From Kalaharituber pfeilii (Eukaryota > Ascomycota > Pezizomycetes > Pezizales > Pezizaceae): DNA of 64,000 nt. The stretch spans positions 62,001 through 126,000 of the forward strand of contig WHUZ01000064.1 of the NCBI GenBank assembly GCA_015179045.1, read 5' to 3'. The position numbers and the translations under genes are program-made. A model generated the notes under the pieces. The model was given only the letters and a program-made list of their open reading frames with translations, made no database searches and was not told the DNA's origin. Below, piece after piece: positions 10,520 to 21,688 of the stretch; the stretch's first letter is position 1, and each line of letters starts with the position of its first letter.

Positions 10520-11197
10520 ACAAGGCCGGGGATAGTTAGAAGGACGTTTAGGGCGCACCAACGCATGGGACGTATTCAATTGTTTTGACGCTGCGCCCAC
10601 GAGTCGGGACGCCAATTTCGTTGCTGATGTGCTGCCGCTTTCGTGTTGGTTCATTTGTCTCACCACTGTTGAACTGAGGCGGAAATGATAGCAACTTGTG
10701 CCTGGATGAAGTGTTTTTGAGAAAGTACACGAGTAAGAGGGCCAGAGATTGAAGGGAAACAATCAAGTAGAGAAGTAAGTACGTATGTTGACCCGTTCCA
10801 TTATCCTCATTTGGTTTCTTCACAAGTTTGGGAGAGGACCTGATACGAAGAAGCCTTTATACGGGAATCAATGGCGGTCAATGGATTCCTCACCTCAATG
10901 TACTCCTTTGCTTTGGAAAGTTTGGGTCTAGTCTAGCACTATAAACCTCAGTGTTTGTAGTCTCAGATTCTGGTTGGTTTTATCTCTCATAGTCTTCTTT
11001 ATCTCTTTCTAGTTCTGAGTGCTAAACACTCTTGCCTGTCACAGTCTGTTTGCTGGTTTGCGTGTCTTAGCTGGTCCCTCACCTGCTGCCTGCCTTATTG
11101 CTGTCTCTTGCTTCTGTAGGGTTTCAGTCTCTTCCTCTGCTAGCTTGCTGTTTTCTTTCTTCTGCGGAGATGTCGCTTCTTTCTTTATTGCCGGTGT

Positions 11198-11252
11198 CTC
11201 GCCATAGCCCATAGGGCGGCATGCGAGTACTGATATATATTAAAAAAAAAAA
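11198..11252 (+). mobile_element. Hairpin-only family-1 retroinsertion
   Basis: The insert starts exactly at CTCGCCATAGCCC and ends in poly(A). The 12-bp duplication TATTGCCGGTGT is at 11186-11197 and 11253-11264. Confidence 0.9.
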
Positions 11253-11450
11253 TATTGCCGGTGTGGCCTCTTTCTTTGTGGTAGCCGTTCTGGGTCGGCT
11301 TGCCTTTCCTTTTGGGCCCTTGGGTGGCCCTGGCAGGGGCGAGGGCCGTTGGTCGCCATTGTTGGCTGTTCCTTCATCATTCTGTGTTGGTTCCCAGTCC
11401 ATCGGTACTTGGTCCTTCTTGTGTTCTCTCAGCTTCGCTGCTTCCGCTTT

Positions 11451-11494
11451 TTTTTTTTTTTTTTAATATCATTACTCGCATTCCGCCCTGGAGG
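11451..11494 (-). mobile_element. Sub-hairpin family-1 insertion
   Basis: Poly(T), AATATCATTACTCGCATTCC, GCCCTGGAGG, then the duplicated target TTCCGCTTT (11442-11450 and 11495-11503). The element part stops inside the hairpin after about 30 nt. Confidence 0.75.
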
Positions 11495-12345
11495 TTCCGC
11501 TTTATACTTGCTGTTCTCCAGCCCCCGAGGTCGAGAGCCTCCATCTTCTCTAGCTCTGTGTCCGGCGCTGCCATTTCTGGTATCGCAGTCTTCTTCTGTT
11601 CTCTCAGCTTCACCGCTTCCGCTTATGCTTGCTGTTCTCCAGCTCCTCGAGGTCAATGCCCTTCGTTTGCTCTGGTTTTGTGTCCGGCGTGACATGTTCT
11701 GGTGTTGCGACCTGGGGTCCTGAATCGTTGACCAGATTGTTGTTAGGCTGAACTGGCTGTGGCTGGGCTTGTTATGGTCATGGGGCCTGGGCTTCCGGGG
11801 TGGGTGGGCTGTCGGTCGCCAATGGGACCAGCATCTGTCTAATTAGCCGCAGCTGTTTCTGGGAGTCCTTCATTATGTTACTTCGTTTCCAAGTTTCATC
11901 GCCAGCCCTGTAGTGGCTCGGTGGTCCGCAGCCATGATGTCCATGTGAGCTGCCCTATCCTTCTTTTCCAGATACCAATTCGTCATCGCCTCCTCAGGTG
12001 CTGCCCACTCGACGCGTCTGTGAGCCTCCTCTATGCCTCTTATCATGTGACTAGTCCCCACATTGCCCTGAGCAGTTTTCGCTCGGCGTGGATGTCTTCT
12101 GCTCTTTCCCCTAGCTCTTGTTCAATCTTCATGCCCTCTTACGCCCAGCTGCAGTCGCTGACCAGTCCTCGTCGCTGGGCTATGAAGACCTTGCGTTTCT
12201 CCTCCATTCTCGCTCCCTCTTGCGCTTCTCTTTCCCGGAACCTCTCCGGACAGGCAGATTCTGCCTGCCGCTCCCGGACCTCATCAGACGATAAACTTTA
12301 CGCCATGACACTGTGACACAGGTACCAACATTGTGGGGTAGGTAT

Positions 12346-12812
12346 GATCAGTTGTTGGTACAGGCATATGGCAAGACAAGTTTTAAAGTGGACTAGTGAC
12401 GTAAGTGCATACCGTGCCCACTGGTTACCAAATGTCGGCCCATGCTGTGATCTACTAGTTTGAATGCATGATTACTCAATTAAGTAAAAAATAAAAAATG
12501 GAAAAATAGATCTGAATTAATGAGCAGATGAAGAAACAAAAATGAAATTTTGGGTTTCCTGTAGTACCTCACTCTGTCATATTACTTGCTCATCAGTTCC
12601 GGTCACTGCTGGTAGGCTTCGCCTTGCGCTGTCTGTGCTCGTAGGATGTTACATTTGGAGTACACTACTCCAGATGCACAAGAGCTTATTCATTTGCAGT
12701 GCAGAGCATTTTGAGGGTGTGTAATTGAGGTGTAGGTGTATGTAGTAAAAGGTTCAGGATATCCTGCAAAGCCTGACAATTTTGAAACTGCTGGATGAGG
12801 TACGCTGCTTTA
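12346..12812. other. Spacer, nothing confident
   Basis: AT-rich sequence between the LINE 5' region and the Copia element. I see no gene or repeat I can support. Confidence 0.4.
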
Positions 12813-13134
12813 TGTTGAAAGATACGAGCTGAGGTGTGCATACAATGCACGAGTTCAGCTGATACAAGACAAGCTGATGCTGTCACTATGTTCAGCTGTT
12901 GTTACCACTGCATATGTCGTCATCTTCAGCTCTCATCATATTGCAGCAACACAGCCTCATGTCTTGGCTCAGCTACTTTGGCAAACTCATGCTCGTGACA
13001 ACGTCATAAGTCTGATAACTATGTCATATATTTTAATGACTCTCCTGTATATAAATCATTGTTTTTCTCTCTCATGTTCAGTATCAATCAAGCCAGCAGA
13101 CTACACAGGTCTATTACCATCTCGTTTTACAACA
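12813..13134 (+). repeat. 5' LTR
   Basis: Begins TGTTGAAAGATACGAGCTG and ends CTCGTTTTACAACA. It contains a TATATAAATC promoter-like motif near position 240 of the LTR. Confidence 0.92.
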
Positions 13135-13148
13135 GGTTATGAGCCCGG
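13135..13148 (+). promoter_or_regulatory. Primer binding site for a half initiator-tRNA-Met
   Basis: Directly after the LTR, GGTTATGAGCCCGG is the complement of the anticodon stem-loop of initiator tRNA-Met (GGGCTCATAACC). It is not the complement of a tRNA 3' end. Copia and several fungal Copia-type elements are known to prime from such an internally cleaved tRNA. Confidence 0.7.
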
Positions 13149-13308
13149 ACTGTGCTATATAGTCCACCGCATTTAAGTCGCATTTTTGTTGTATCTACTC
13201 TTATCACAGTTCTCGCTCATCGTATATATCGCTCGTCTCACTCCATACTCCTCGCTCCTTTGCACTCCTCGCTACTTACATTTATCGCCACTCCTCATCA
13301 CTTATCTC

Positions 13309-14319
13309 ATGATGTCTACATCTACTACTATCACCACCACCACGTCTACTGCTCCTGAGGTCTATATCAGCAAAAATGGATCAGTCCCTAAGCTGACTAC
13401 TGAGAACTACAGAGAATGGCGCTTAGGTGTAAAGTATATTCTCCGTGCTGACCGATCTTGGGATATTGTGCAAGGAATAGAGCAACCACCTGCGCCTCCT
13501 GTCCATGCTCTCAATGCTAGACAAGCAGCAATAGCAGAGGCTGATAGAGTATACGAATCACAACTTGAGTCCTATGAACAGCGCAAGTGGCGCGCTGCCT
13601 CTACTCTCTACTGCTCAGCTACGAAGGCAATTCAGGCCTATATCGATGAAGACAGCGAACCCCATACCATTTGGACAACTCTCCAGGATCATTTTGATAC
13701 TGCAGAAAGCCGCGCTGGACCTACTTATCTACGTACACAGTTCGAGTCAGAGAAACAACAGGAGGAGCAAACAGTTGACCAATATATCAGTATCTTGTTA
13801 GACTATCAGCATCAGTTAGCCCACTCAGAAAACCAGAAGATCACTGATGGGGCTCTAATCCACCACCTGCTTACAACTCTTCGTCCATCCTTCGAGCATA
13901 TTGTTGATATTATTCTAAGCCAACCTGTTGCACAACAAACACGAGCAAATGTATTCAACAGTTTACGCACCTATGAGAAACGAAAGCAGCTAAAGACAGT
14001 TGAAAATGCTGCAGTACTTGCAGCTAACAGCAAGCATGGTCATGACAATAGCAGTAATGGCCAAGATAGCAGCAGATATCGAGGCAGTAAAAGATACTGC
14101 CATAACGAAGATGAAGCCGAAAGCGAAGATGAGGATGAGGATGATACTCAACCAAAGCGTTTTGCAGGAGTGTGTTGGTATTGTACACGAAAAGGACATA
14201 CAGCAAAAGACTGCAAAATTAAGAAGAAAGCAAAGGAACTGAGGAATAAACGGCAGAAATTGAGCTCGGATAGCGAAGACCGTGCTAATTCTAGTGTCAA
14301 GTTAACAAGAGGTTTTTAG
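13309..14319 (+). CDS. Copia-type Gag
   Basis: 336 residues from the first of two adjacent ATG codons; an in-frame ATG at 13186 would add 41 residues but lies within the leader. The N-terminus is Thr-rich (TTITTTTSTAPEVYIS). A Gag region of the UBN2/Copia type follows (LTTENYREWRLGVKYILRAD ... FESEKQQEEQTVDQYISILL ... IHHLLTTLRPSFEHIV). After an acidic tract comes one CCHC zinc knuckle, CWYCTRKGHTAKDC (C-x2-C-x4-H-x4-C). It should form the particle and package RNA. The frame is fully open, but no Pol follows, so it must act with another element's enzymes. Confidence 0.88.
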   Translation: MMSTSTTITTTTSTAPEVYISKNGSVPKLTTENYREWRLGVKYILRADRSWDIVQGIEQPPAPPVHALNARQAAIAEADRVYESQLESYEQRKWRAASTLYCSATKAIQAYIDEDSEPHTIWTTLQDHFDTAESRAGPTYLRTQFESEKQQEEQTVDQYISILLDYQHQLAHSENQKITDGALIHHLLTTLRPSFEHIVDIILSQPVAQQTRANVFNSLRTYEKRKQLKTVENAAVLAANSKHGHDNSSNGQDSSRYRGSKRYCHNEDEAESEDEDEDDTQPKRFAGVCWYCTRKGHTAKDCKIKKKAKELRNKRQKLSSDSEDRANSSVKLTRGF

Positions 14320-14571
14320 ATGTTGAGCTTATCAGCCGTGAGATTGACTAGTCAATACAGTTCAAATAAATAAGAAACAGGTAGAGCCTGTTATGCATTC
14401 ACATCCACATTCAGAGTCTGCTACCACATTATGTGAAACTGCTGAAGAGATCCTATCCACGCCGCTTGCGTGCAGCCGCAACCAGCTCAATTATGAGTGG
14501 TAAAGACCCGAGAAACGCGCCTGCATATGTATATGCCAGGTGGCTTTGCACCTCACAATTCATTCATCCAC

Positions 14572-14750
14572 TGTGCATAACGCAAGTGAAGAGATCTCTA
14601 GCTGCTGCCATGTACTAGAATCTGGAACAAGTCATGCCCGACGAGGGAAGACTTCATCTACTGTGCTTATACGCAAGTAAAGAGATATCTAGGTGCTACC
14701 ACGCACTAGAATCTGGAACCCGCAAGTTACGCCCGACAAGGGAAGACTTG
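14572..14750 (+). repeat. Two diverged direct repeats inside the Copia interior
   Basis: About 88 bp containing ACTGTGCATAACGCAAGTGA ... CTAGAATCTGGAAC ... CCCGACGAGGGAAGACTT is repeated once with small differences (second copy from 14657). The function is unknown. Confidence 0.7.
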
Positions 14751-14829
14751 AAGCTCTGACTGGCCTGGTGAATGCTCTGAAGAGATTCGACCTACATATA
14801 TATGGGAGCTTATTTAAGTCCCGCCATCG

Positions 14830-15755
14830 AGTAAGGGTATGATTGGTTGCAAATGGGTATATAAGGAGTTGCTGAGATCAGTACTCGCATGATCGCTCGC
14901 CTTGTTAATAAAGCACTATGAGCATGTGGAAGGTGCTGGTGAGACCTTCGCATTAGTGGCTAGGTTTACCACATTGTGATATGTATATGGCGCAACCTGA
15001 AGCGTTCGCTAGTGGGAGCAGTGTCTACTGGCTCAATGAGGCATGTACAGCCTAAAACAAGCATTAAAAGCATGATAGTGTGACGTATCTCACATCTGTT
15101 AATTTTATTCCATCTTCTGAATATTTTAATCTGTATATGATAGCTAACGAAAAGGTTCTACTATTACTCGCCTGTACCGATTACACCAAACGATTCAATG
15201 CCTCTTCGTCCTTTCAGCATTTGACAGCTGCAAATGAGTTCATATTCCTCGTACCTGACAGTAGCATGGTCTACAATTCAAAGGACGGCACCTATGCCTA
15301 TGGCTACATCTTCATGTTTTCGTAATGTCTAGTCAGACATGTACATGATAAGTCAGAGGTCGCTCGAATGGTCGGATGTCTGTGAGGTCATGGAGGACTA
15401 AGCACATCGCGATTCACCATTACGGAAGGAATCGAAGTCAAGTGGAACAGTGGGAGTTCAGCTTGTAGAACTGGCATATTGGGGTAGTACTCTTTCTCTC
15501 ACGTAAGCTTTTTTCCCACTGGGTTTTTGCTACGGCGGTATGCATAAGGCATCGAGAGTTTTAAGGAGGCTATATGGAAAGAATATACATTGAGTGAAGT
15601 GTCTTTATATTGAGTTAAGTTTTTACCTGTTTTGTGTTGAACACTCTTTTTCCCTACCACGATGCTTTTTGTCCCACAGGGTTTTAGCACTGGAAAGGTT
15701 TTTATCGAGGTCAACAGTTCTGTACTATTGCCAGAGCATTTCGTTTGAGTGGGAG
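14830..15755 (+). other. Non-coding or captured Copia interior
   Basis: Contains a TATATAAGG and, about 50 bp on, TTAATAAAGC, reminiscent of an LTR promoter and poly(A) signal. An 81-codon frame at 15080-15325 (ends NSKDGTYAYGYIFMFS) has no recognised family. It may be captured host sequence or a nested decayed element. Confidence 0.35.
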
Positions 15756-16077
15756 TGTTGAAAGATACGAGCTGAGGTGTGCATACAATGCACGAGTTCA
15801 GCTGATACAAGACAAGCTGATGCTGTCACTATGTTCAGCTGTTGTTACCACTGCATATGTCGTCATCTTCAGCTCTCATCATATTGCAGCAACACAGCCT
15901 CATGTCTTGGCTCAGCTACTTTGGCAAACTCATGCTCGTGACAACGTCATAAGTCTGATAACTATGTCATATATTTTAATGACTCTCCTGTATATAAATC
16001 ATTGTTTTTCTCTCTCATGTTCAGTATCAATCAAGCCAGCAGACTACACAGGTCTATTACCATCTCGTTTTACAACA
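15756..16077 (+). repeat. 3' LTR
   Basis: Same length as the 5' LTR with no differences seen by eye. Followed by the target duplication CTTTA. Confidence 0.92.
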
Positions 16078-16364
16078 CTTTACAGGTTTGAATTCTTCGC
16101 TAGAAAGATTGGCATGACATTGCTCTGTTTAAATAATTTTGTTCCGCATACAAGCTACAATCCTATCGCAGAGACAAAAAAAAAAAAATAGGTTACCTCA
16201 CTACAATATGTGAAGTCGAGAATCCAGCTGGCGCCGTTTGGCCATGAGTCAATATTCAATGATCACAATCCGGCAGCTTGAGACATTGACGCTGTAGGTT
16301 CGGTTGATGTAGTTAATAGCCATCTAGGATGAATTAAAGTGATTGGAATTGGTGTCTGCAATTC

Positions 16365-17498
16365 TTTTTTTTTTTTTTTTTTTATATCAATACTCGCGTG
16401 CCGCCCTATGGGCTATGGCGAGGTCTAGTTACATCAAAACAAAGTACAAGTATGGAACAATAGAAGTAAATCCCCCGGGGCTAACCCCTCGCCCATTCCA
16501 AAATTCCTATCACTCCCCGAAGGCCCTCCCCTTCATCTTGGTCACCCAAGGGTCTGCACAATCCATCCTCACCTCTTGGGCATCTCTGCTTCCAGACTCT
16601 ACATTGAGACAATATGTGAAGGGTCGTTTCTTCAGCCTCGCCGCACCACCGGCATTCCGGGCTGTCAGCTGTGCCGACCTTGAATTTCCAGCGCCGGAGG
16701 CCCTTGCCTCCAAGGATGCCAGCTAGCGTTGCGACCCTATTGCCTAGTCTGCGTAGTGGCCTATATGACATATGCAGTCTGTTTCTTTCGGCCGCTCTCC
16801 TTGCTTTGGCCTCTTGTCTCATCCCGTCCTCCGTGACAATCTCGTTTTGATATGGCAGCTGTGTACCAACCTTGGCTGCTCGATCTGCTTCGGTGTTACC
16901 TGGGATTCCTTTATGACCTTTGACCCACATTACCGCTATGTCAAGGTCGCCCCTTTCGTTTCTCCGGTCCCAAGCCTCCCTTACTCGCTGTGCTGGCCCT
17001 TTGTGTGTTGGTTCCCCTTCGGCGATCCTTTGTAGCTTGGTTATTGCCGTCTGGGAGTCAGTGATGATCAGTAATTCAGTGAATCGGCTTGTGAGGGCAT
17101 CCTCCATGGCAATCAATTCCGCGTCATTTACTGTACTGAGAGCTCCCAGATATGTGGAAGTCCGTTTCTGGGTGTGCTGGGAGAACGAGCCTGCCCCAGT
17201 AGAGTCACCTATTCGGCTCCCATCTGTATAAACGCTGACCCAGCCTTGGTCTTCTGCTTCGGCAATAGCTGCCATCCATTCTTCAGCTGAGGTATCGGCT
17301 GGGAGTGTGGGAAATGTAGCTAATGGAAGAGGTCTTCTACGATGTAGCGATCCCCTGAGGTATGTGGTGTCCTGGTCTTCTCTTTGTAGCAGTTCTCCCA
17401 TAAACCGGAGTGTGCGTGCTTCCACCCGTATGCAATTCAAACAATGGTCCAAGCTTGTTGTGACATGGAAGCGTGTATTGGTACAGTAAGTAATACTA
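16365..17498 (-). mobile_element. 5'-truncated Tad-like LINE with near-complete RNase H
   Basis: An uninterrupted frame from 17530 to 16481 covers the end of ORF2: linker (LRGSLHRRRPLPL), RNase H (VYTDGSRIGDSTGAG with the first Asp, NDAELIAME with the Glu, IITDSQTAI with the second Asp, NTEADRAAK with the last Asp), the ERNRL-SYRPLRRL-GILGGKGL segment and the CRWCGEAEETTLHIL knuckle, stop after GILEWARG. All four acidic RNase H residues are present. The first roughly 10 codons of the frame lie in the adjacent MITE. The 3' hairpin is the common CTCGC form. Confidence 0.9.
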
Positions 17499-17712
17499 CT
17501 CGTTACCAGCATTTGTTGCTGTAATAGCATGCGTTGGTTGAAAGGCTGCGGCTACATTGCTATTTCCCCAGGCCCCCAAGAGAAACGCTGCTGTTTTCCC
17601 TACAAAACTGTCCTCTCGACAGAGAAGATACCCTGTTGCCACACCAGGTCACTGACCTCTCGCACGGACTATGCCCAGCCTCTAGTTTGCATCACTAAAT
17701 GCTGGTAACAAG
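17499..17712. mobile_element. 214-bp Tc1-like MITE
   Basis: TA (17497-17498) CTCGTTACCAGCAT ... ATGCTGGTAACAAG TA (17713-17714). The ends match those of the 611-bp element at 35590-36200, including the internal CTCTCGCACGG and GCATCACTAAATGCTGGTAAC motifs on the right side. It has no coding capacity. Confidence 0.75.
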
Positions 17713-17835
17713 TACCAACATTTGATCTACCTACCCCACAATGTTGGTACCTGTGTCACAGTGTCATGGCGTAAAGTTTATCGTCTGATGAGGTCCGGGA
17801 GCGGCAGGCAGAATCTGCCTGTCCGGAGAGGTTCC
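17713..17835 (+). mobile_element. LINE 5' leader and ORF1 start, inverted copy of 12240-12350
   Basis: ACCTGTGTCACAGTGTCATGGCG and about 70 bp more match the reverse of the left copy. Sequence identity ends at GAGGTTCCG. The leader can fold through GTACCAACATT/AATGTTGGTAC. The two copies point away from each other around the Copia element. Confidence 0.6.
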
Positions 17836-18454
17836 GTCTCTTTCCAGTCTCCTCTTTCTAAACTCCATGATTTCTCGTCAAGACATCGCCCGCTCACGTG
17901 ATCCGAGTCGTGGGGGAAGGGGATGTCGAATGATGGTCAACAGTGGCTAACATGAGTTTCATTTCTGCCAATGCACATAATACCCGTAAGGGGTGCATCT
18001 GTTGCTTGGGTAATAGTACTGGCGACCCTGGCAGTAACGAAGGCCAAGAAATCGACCAGTGTTCTTCCGATTTCACTAGAACTTGCTTTTTGGAGAGAGG
18101 TGAGGAAGTTTAATTACGGTTTGCTGCGAGGTTGATGCCAGATCCAGAAATGGCCCAGCGGCGCCAAGCAGCAAGTTTGGCTAAATCAAGTGACGAACAG
18201 CATTTGTATTGTTGTTTAGATACAGTAATACAAGCAGTGACCGGCCTCCCGGCCCTCAATACCACCACGCTCCCATACCTCTTCCACCGCTGGGGTTCCA
18301 TCAGGCCATATCATAGACGGAGAAACTACCCCACTCGCTTCACTCGGCGGTCGATACATTGTGAGGGCGAGATTAAGCGAGCCAATGATTATTTTTTTCG
18401 TGATGCGGTTCTGTGCTTTTTTCTTGGCACTTATTTCCGTACAATAGTAGACGG
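17836..18454. other. Nothing confident
   Basis: No gene or repeat supported. Short frames lack domains. Confidence 0.35.
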
Positions 18455-18510
18455 TTTTTTTTTTTTTTTTTTTTCCCGTGACCCCGCATGCAGCTGTTCG
18501 CCATGGCAGG
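18455..18510 (-). mobile_element. Hairpin-only family-2 retroinsertion
   Basis: Poly(T), CCCGTGACCCCGCATGCAGC, TGTTCGCCATGGCAGG. The duplication AGTAGACGG is at 18446-18454 and 18511-18519. It ends exactly at the hairpin base. Confidence 0.88.
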
Positions 18511-18806
18511 AGTAGACGGGGGTTCATTGGAGCCAAACATGCGGCGCCCATCCGGGAGTTGCTACATGAGTGTAGTGCTATCGCCACATCACTAGTGCAT
18601 CGGCAGGTGTTTCCCTTAACGTTCTCCGCATGCCCAAGGCATGCTCGCTAATCACGACAATCCATCCCAGTGCTGTGGCCTTTGATGCACGGTGAAAAAG
18701 AAGATGGCATAGTATATAAAACATCTATCAACCCCGCACTTCCCATGCTCAGCATTCTGCTTCATTGATTGGATGCTATTTGTGGTCATCGCACTGCTCT
18801 CACCTA

Positions 18807-19656
18807 CAGTCTACCCTTGCTATACCGGATCCCTAAAATCTGGCACTTTTCATCCGGTATAGCAAGGTTCCGGTATAGAAGAAAATGCTTGGCAGACAGG
18901 GGGGTGATACAATTTTGTAAATTCAAATAATTACTGAAATAGGAGATGAACGAAGTAAACATCAACTTGTTTCACACCCAGCCAAAGACATCAATATGCA
19001 TCAGTCACGAAATCTAGAAAAATGTTGGGCCTTGAGTGTGCTTGAGAAGCATCAAATATGTAAACATTGACTAGAACCAAAATATGCTAAAGAAAAGTTA
19101 AATGAATTTTTTTTTTTTTTTTTTTTTTTTGTCACATGACCCCGCATGCGGCTCTTCGCCATGGCAGGACAGTTAAATGAATTTGATAAACATCTTTGAG
19201 ATGAATTGGTAAGATTACCGTACTTTAACTTAACTTTGATATCCAAGGTATCTAATTCATTATTTTAAGCTGACCAGTAGCTGTATCTACTTAGTCAGGT
19301 ATTTTGAAATAAAGTGGTAAGTGGTTAGCAATTAATCTCGGAACATGGAACAAGAAGCAACGAAGTGCCCAGTTTCCATTACTCGAACAATAGTAGCAAC
19401 GGCATTAGCAGAAGTAGTGACAGCAGTGGTGGCAGCCAAGTGTGAAATGGAGTAGTCTAAGATGTATTAGTATTAGCGCATCCGGTATAGCAAATATTAT
19501 TTGTATGGAGACAGGGGGGTACTTGTCTGGAGGTTTCTGTCCGGTCTGGAATTGTTAGGGCGTCCTGTATAGCAAGGGCAATTTGTATGGGGAACGGATG
19601 TTGCAGCCAGAGGCCATCCGGTATAGCAAGGTTTCCGGTATAGCAAGGGTAGACTG
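18807..19656. mobile_element. 850-bp pogo-like MITE
   Basis: Flanked by TA (18805-18806; 19657-19658). Ends CAGTCTACCCTTGCTATACC and its inverse, with further inner CCGGTATAGCAAGG copies near both ends. No transposase is present. A family-2 hairpin insertion is nested inside. Confidence 0.85.
19110..19170 (-). mobile_element. Hairpin-only family-2 retroinsertion nested in the MITE
   Basis: Target duplication AGTTAAATGAATTT at 19096-19109 and 19171-19184. The hairpin carries GGCGAAGAGCC, giving a perfect GGC/GCC inner stem. Confidence 0.9.
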
Positions 19657-20396
19657 TAATTTGTTGTGAAGCTAATTTCAGCTGCGTTGACCATGCAGCA
19701 TATATAGACCCATGTAGCGATGTACTGATGTACCAAGGATTTGGGTATCTGTTGCACTTAAGTGACCTGGCTAAAAGCACCGACAATAGGCAGATATGAG
19801 GCAAGACCGATAAAAATAGTGAAGAAGAATATAGTCAACAGAGAAAAAGCACGACATTTTGTTTTACACTTAAGCTAACAATTCAATGGTGAGCGACTTT
19901 CGTAAATATACCACAAACAACAACAGGAAAACAAAATAAAGAGTGGTAAGAAATAGGATATTCAGAGTATTGTTAGCAGTGTGACAGCCCTGTTAAATGA
20001 TTGGCACTACAGTATGACTCCATTGCTGCATGTGATCGTGCAGAATTGAAGTTGCGGATAAAGCAGCATTGTAGCCGCATCGGCGAAATCGCTCATGGCT
20101 CGACGCTAAAGTAAGCCTGACATGAAAGGAGAGAAGATTTTCAATGCATTTCAATGGGTAAAACCGGCGCTCTGGAATGTGGGATATAGGACAACTTGGT
20201 ACCTGGAAGATAACTCAAAGTTTAAACTCTGACCCAGTCATCCACCAGCTGTGCAATCGCCTCCGCATCTCCCCCATAACAAAGCATCAAATAAATGCTG
20301 ACTGCTTGAAAGTAGTCGGAAAGTCAAGAAAGCTCCCCGGGTCGCACTCTACTATTCCCACCCAAAGTTTGGTTGACGAAACTTACCAGATTCAGA

Positions 20397-20966
20397 ATGA
20401 ACCAATTTATCGACAGCTATGTCAGCAACATGCCGGAGTCAATTGTACACCTCTCGCAGTGGTCTCAAGGTGTCGTGTATGGGGCCCTTGCTGGGGCCTC
20501 TGCACTCCTTGTGGAAATCGGCATCGAGAGTGTAGCTACTGTATACCTGGGGAGAAGTGGTCCACATGACGGGATCTTCTGGTCTGTGTTGATACGGCTT
20601 GCTTACGGCAGTCGCGCAGTATTTGAACAACAGAAAATGAACATTAGAATAGGCATTGCATGTGGTTCCGGAGCTATCTTAGGAACTCTGGAATACTGCG
20701 GAAGGCTGGATCACAAGGTTCTGTATTGGTGGCGGGCAGCATGTCTGTTGACGTAAGTAACGAGGACAGGTTCCGTTGCACGCACACTTTAGTTAATCTC
20801 GAGATGTCCTGCTAGAATCCTCCCCACGCTGTGGTTATGTGGGCGGCGACTAGTAGCAGGAGGCAAACTGAGACCTTTAGAAATTGAAAGGTTAGACCGC
20901 CTTCATTCTATGATGAGTTCAACGGCTGACCTACGAACTGCTAATAAAGCAAGGTTGATGCGGTGA
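20397..20966 (+). CDS. Small multi-pass membrane protein of unknown family
   Basis: Two exons, 20397-20752 and 20816-20966, joined by a 63-bp intron (GTAAGT ... CTGCTAG) give 168 residues. The start shown is the second in-frame ATG; the first (20373) would add 8 residues. Three or four hydrophobic segments are visible (VVYGALAGASALLVEIGIES, IRIGIACGSGAILGTLEYCG, YWWRAACLLT then ILPTLWLCG). The C-terminus is charged (LRPLEIERLDRLHSMM ... ANKARLMR). The exon-exon reading frame is smooth across a consensus intron, and the composition is unlike the surrounding mobile DNA, so I think it is a real host gene. An upstream exon cannot be excluded. I do not recognise the family. Confidence 0.6.
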
Positions 20967-21336
20967 AATTCTGCGTATGCAGTTCGATTCAAATTGGGCT
21001 TATTAGAAGCTGGATGCGCTATGGTAAGTGTCCTTGGTCTGCATATAGCAGGGCGGGTACTCGCTAGAACGAGCGGCTATAGGGTGGTTATGAGCGTCAA
21101 GCGCGACTATAGCTGAGGCCAGAGACGCAGCAACTTCACAACTATTTGATGGATGACTATGTAAGTGCTTCTCATATCCCGCCTTCAATCACGGGCATAC
21201 GGCTGGACAGGCCACTAATGAAACATGAAATTGCCGTGCGCGTTTGTCAATTCTAGGTTGTGTGCAGTAATTTCAAGGGAGTTAGTGCCGTTCAGAGTGC
21301 AGTTTTGTTTTCTCCCTGTTCACACAACTCCGCGTA
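20967..21336. other. Intergenic, nothing seen
   Basis: Spacer between the membrane-protein gene and the Fot1-like element. Confidence 0.35.
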
Positions 21337-21688
21337 CTGTGTTCTACCGGGATATTGCGCATAACCGGGATATTGCGCACTTTCGGGTGACTAATAATTG
21401 ACTTGTCAAAATTCAACGACTTGTTCAATTGACTTCAAATTAAATACAATGCATCTAGATACATGTAGAAACCTATTTCGGACCTTGTTTGAGCACACAG
21501 AAATTTTTCAGGTGGGGTGATTTTGGTAACATACCTATTTGGGAAGGACAGACACTTGAAGGTCTAACTTTTGCAGAATCATTTCCTAAGTCTCACAGCC
21601 ATTGTGGTAGATGATCTTGTGGGTCTAGATGGTGGGTGCGAAGTAGGAAAGAGCTGGCGTCTTGTGGGCGGAAGTGGTGTCTGAACAA

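Larger units (their letters stand above)
10980..12345 (-). mobile_element. Decayed LINE 5' region and ORF1 N-terminus
   Basis: Reading right to left, a 5' leader (GTACCAAC ... near 12318-12350) precedes a glutamate/arginine-rich, coiled-coil-like stretch (about 12300-11870, for example EEAHRRVEWAAPEEAMTNWY), then proline/alanine-rich low complexity broken by several stops. This fits the N-terminal part of a Tad-like ORF1 but is too decayed to give a protein. The first roughly 100 bp recur inverted at 17713-17835. Two hairpin-tail insertions are nested in it. Confidence 0.5.
12813..16077 (+). mobile_element. Non-autonomous Copia-type LTR retrotransposon
   Basis: Two 322-bp LTRs (12813-13134 and 15756-16077) start TGTTG, end CAACA, and look identical by eye. 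They are flanked by the 5-bp target duplication CTTTA (12808-12812 and 16078-16082). The interior has a gag gene but no protease, integrase, reverse transcriptase or RNase H. A purine-rich tract GAGTGGGAG precedes the 3' LTR. The element must therefore depend on a partner's pol. Identical LTRs imply recent movement. Confidence 0.92.

Noticed and set aside
13186..13308. N-terminal extension of Gag from the ATG at 13186
   Set aside because: It is hydrophobic leader-like sequence just after the primer site; Gag-like sequence begins at MMSTSTT.
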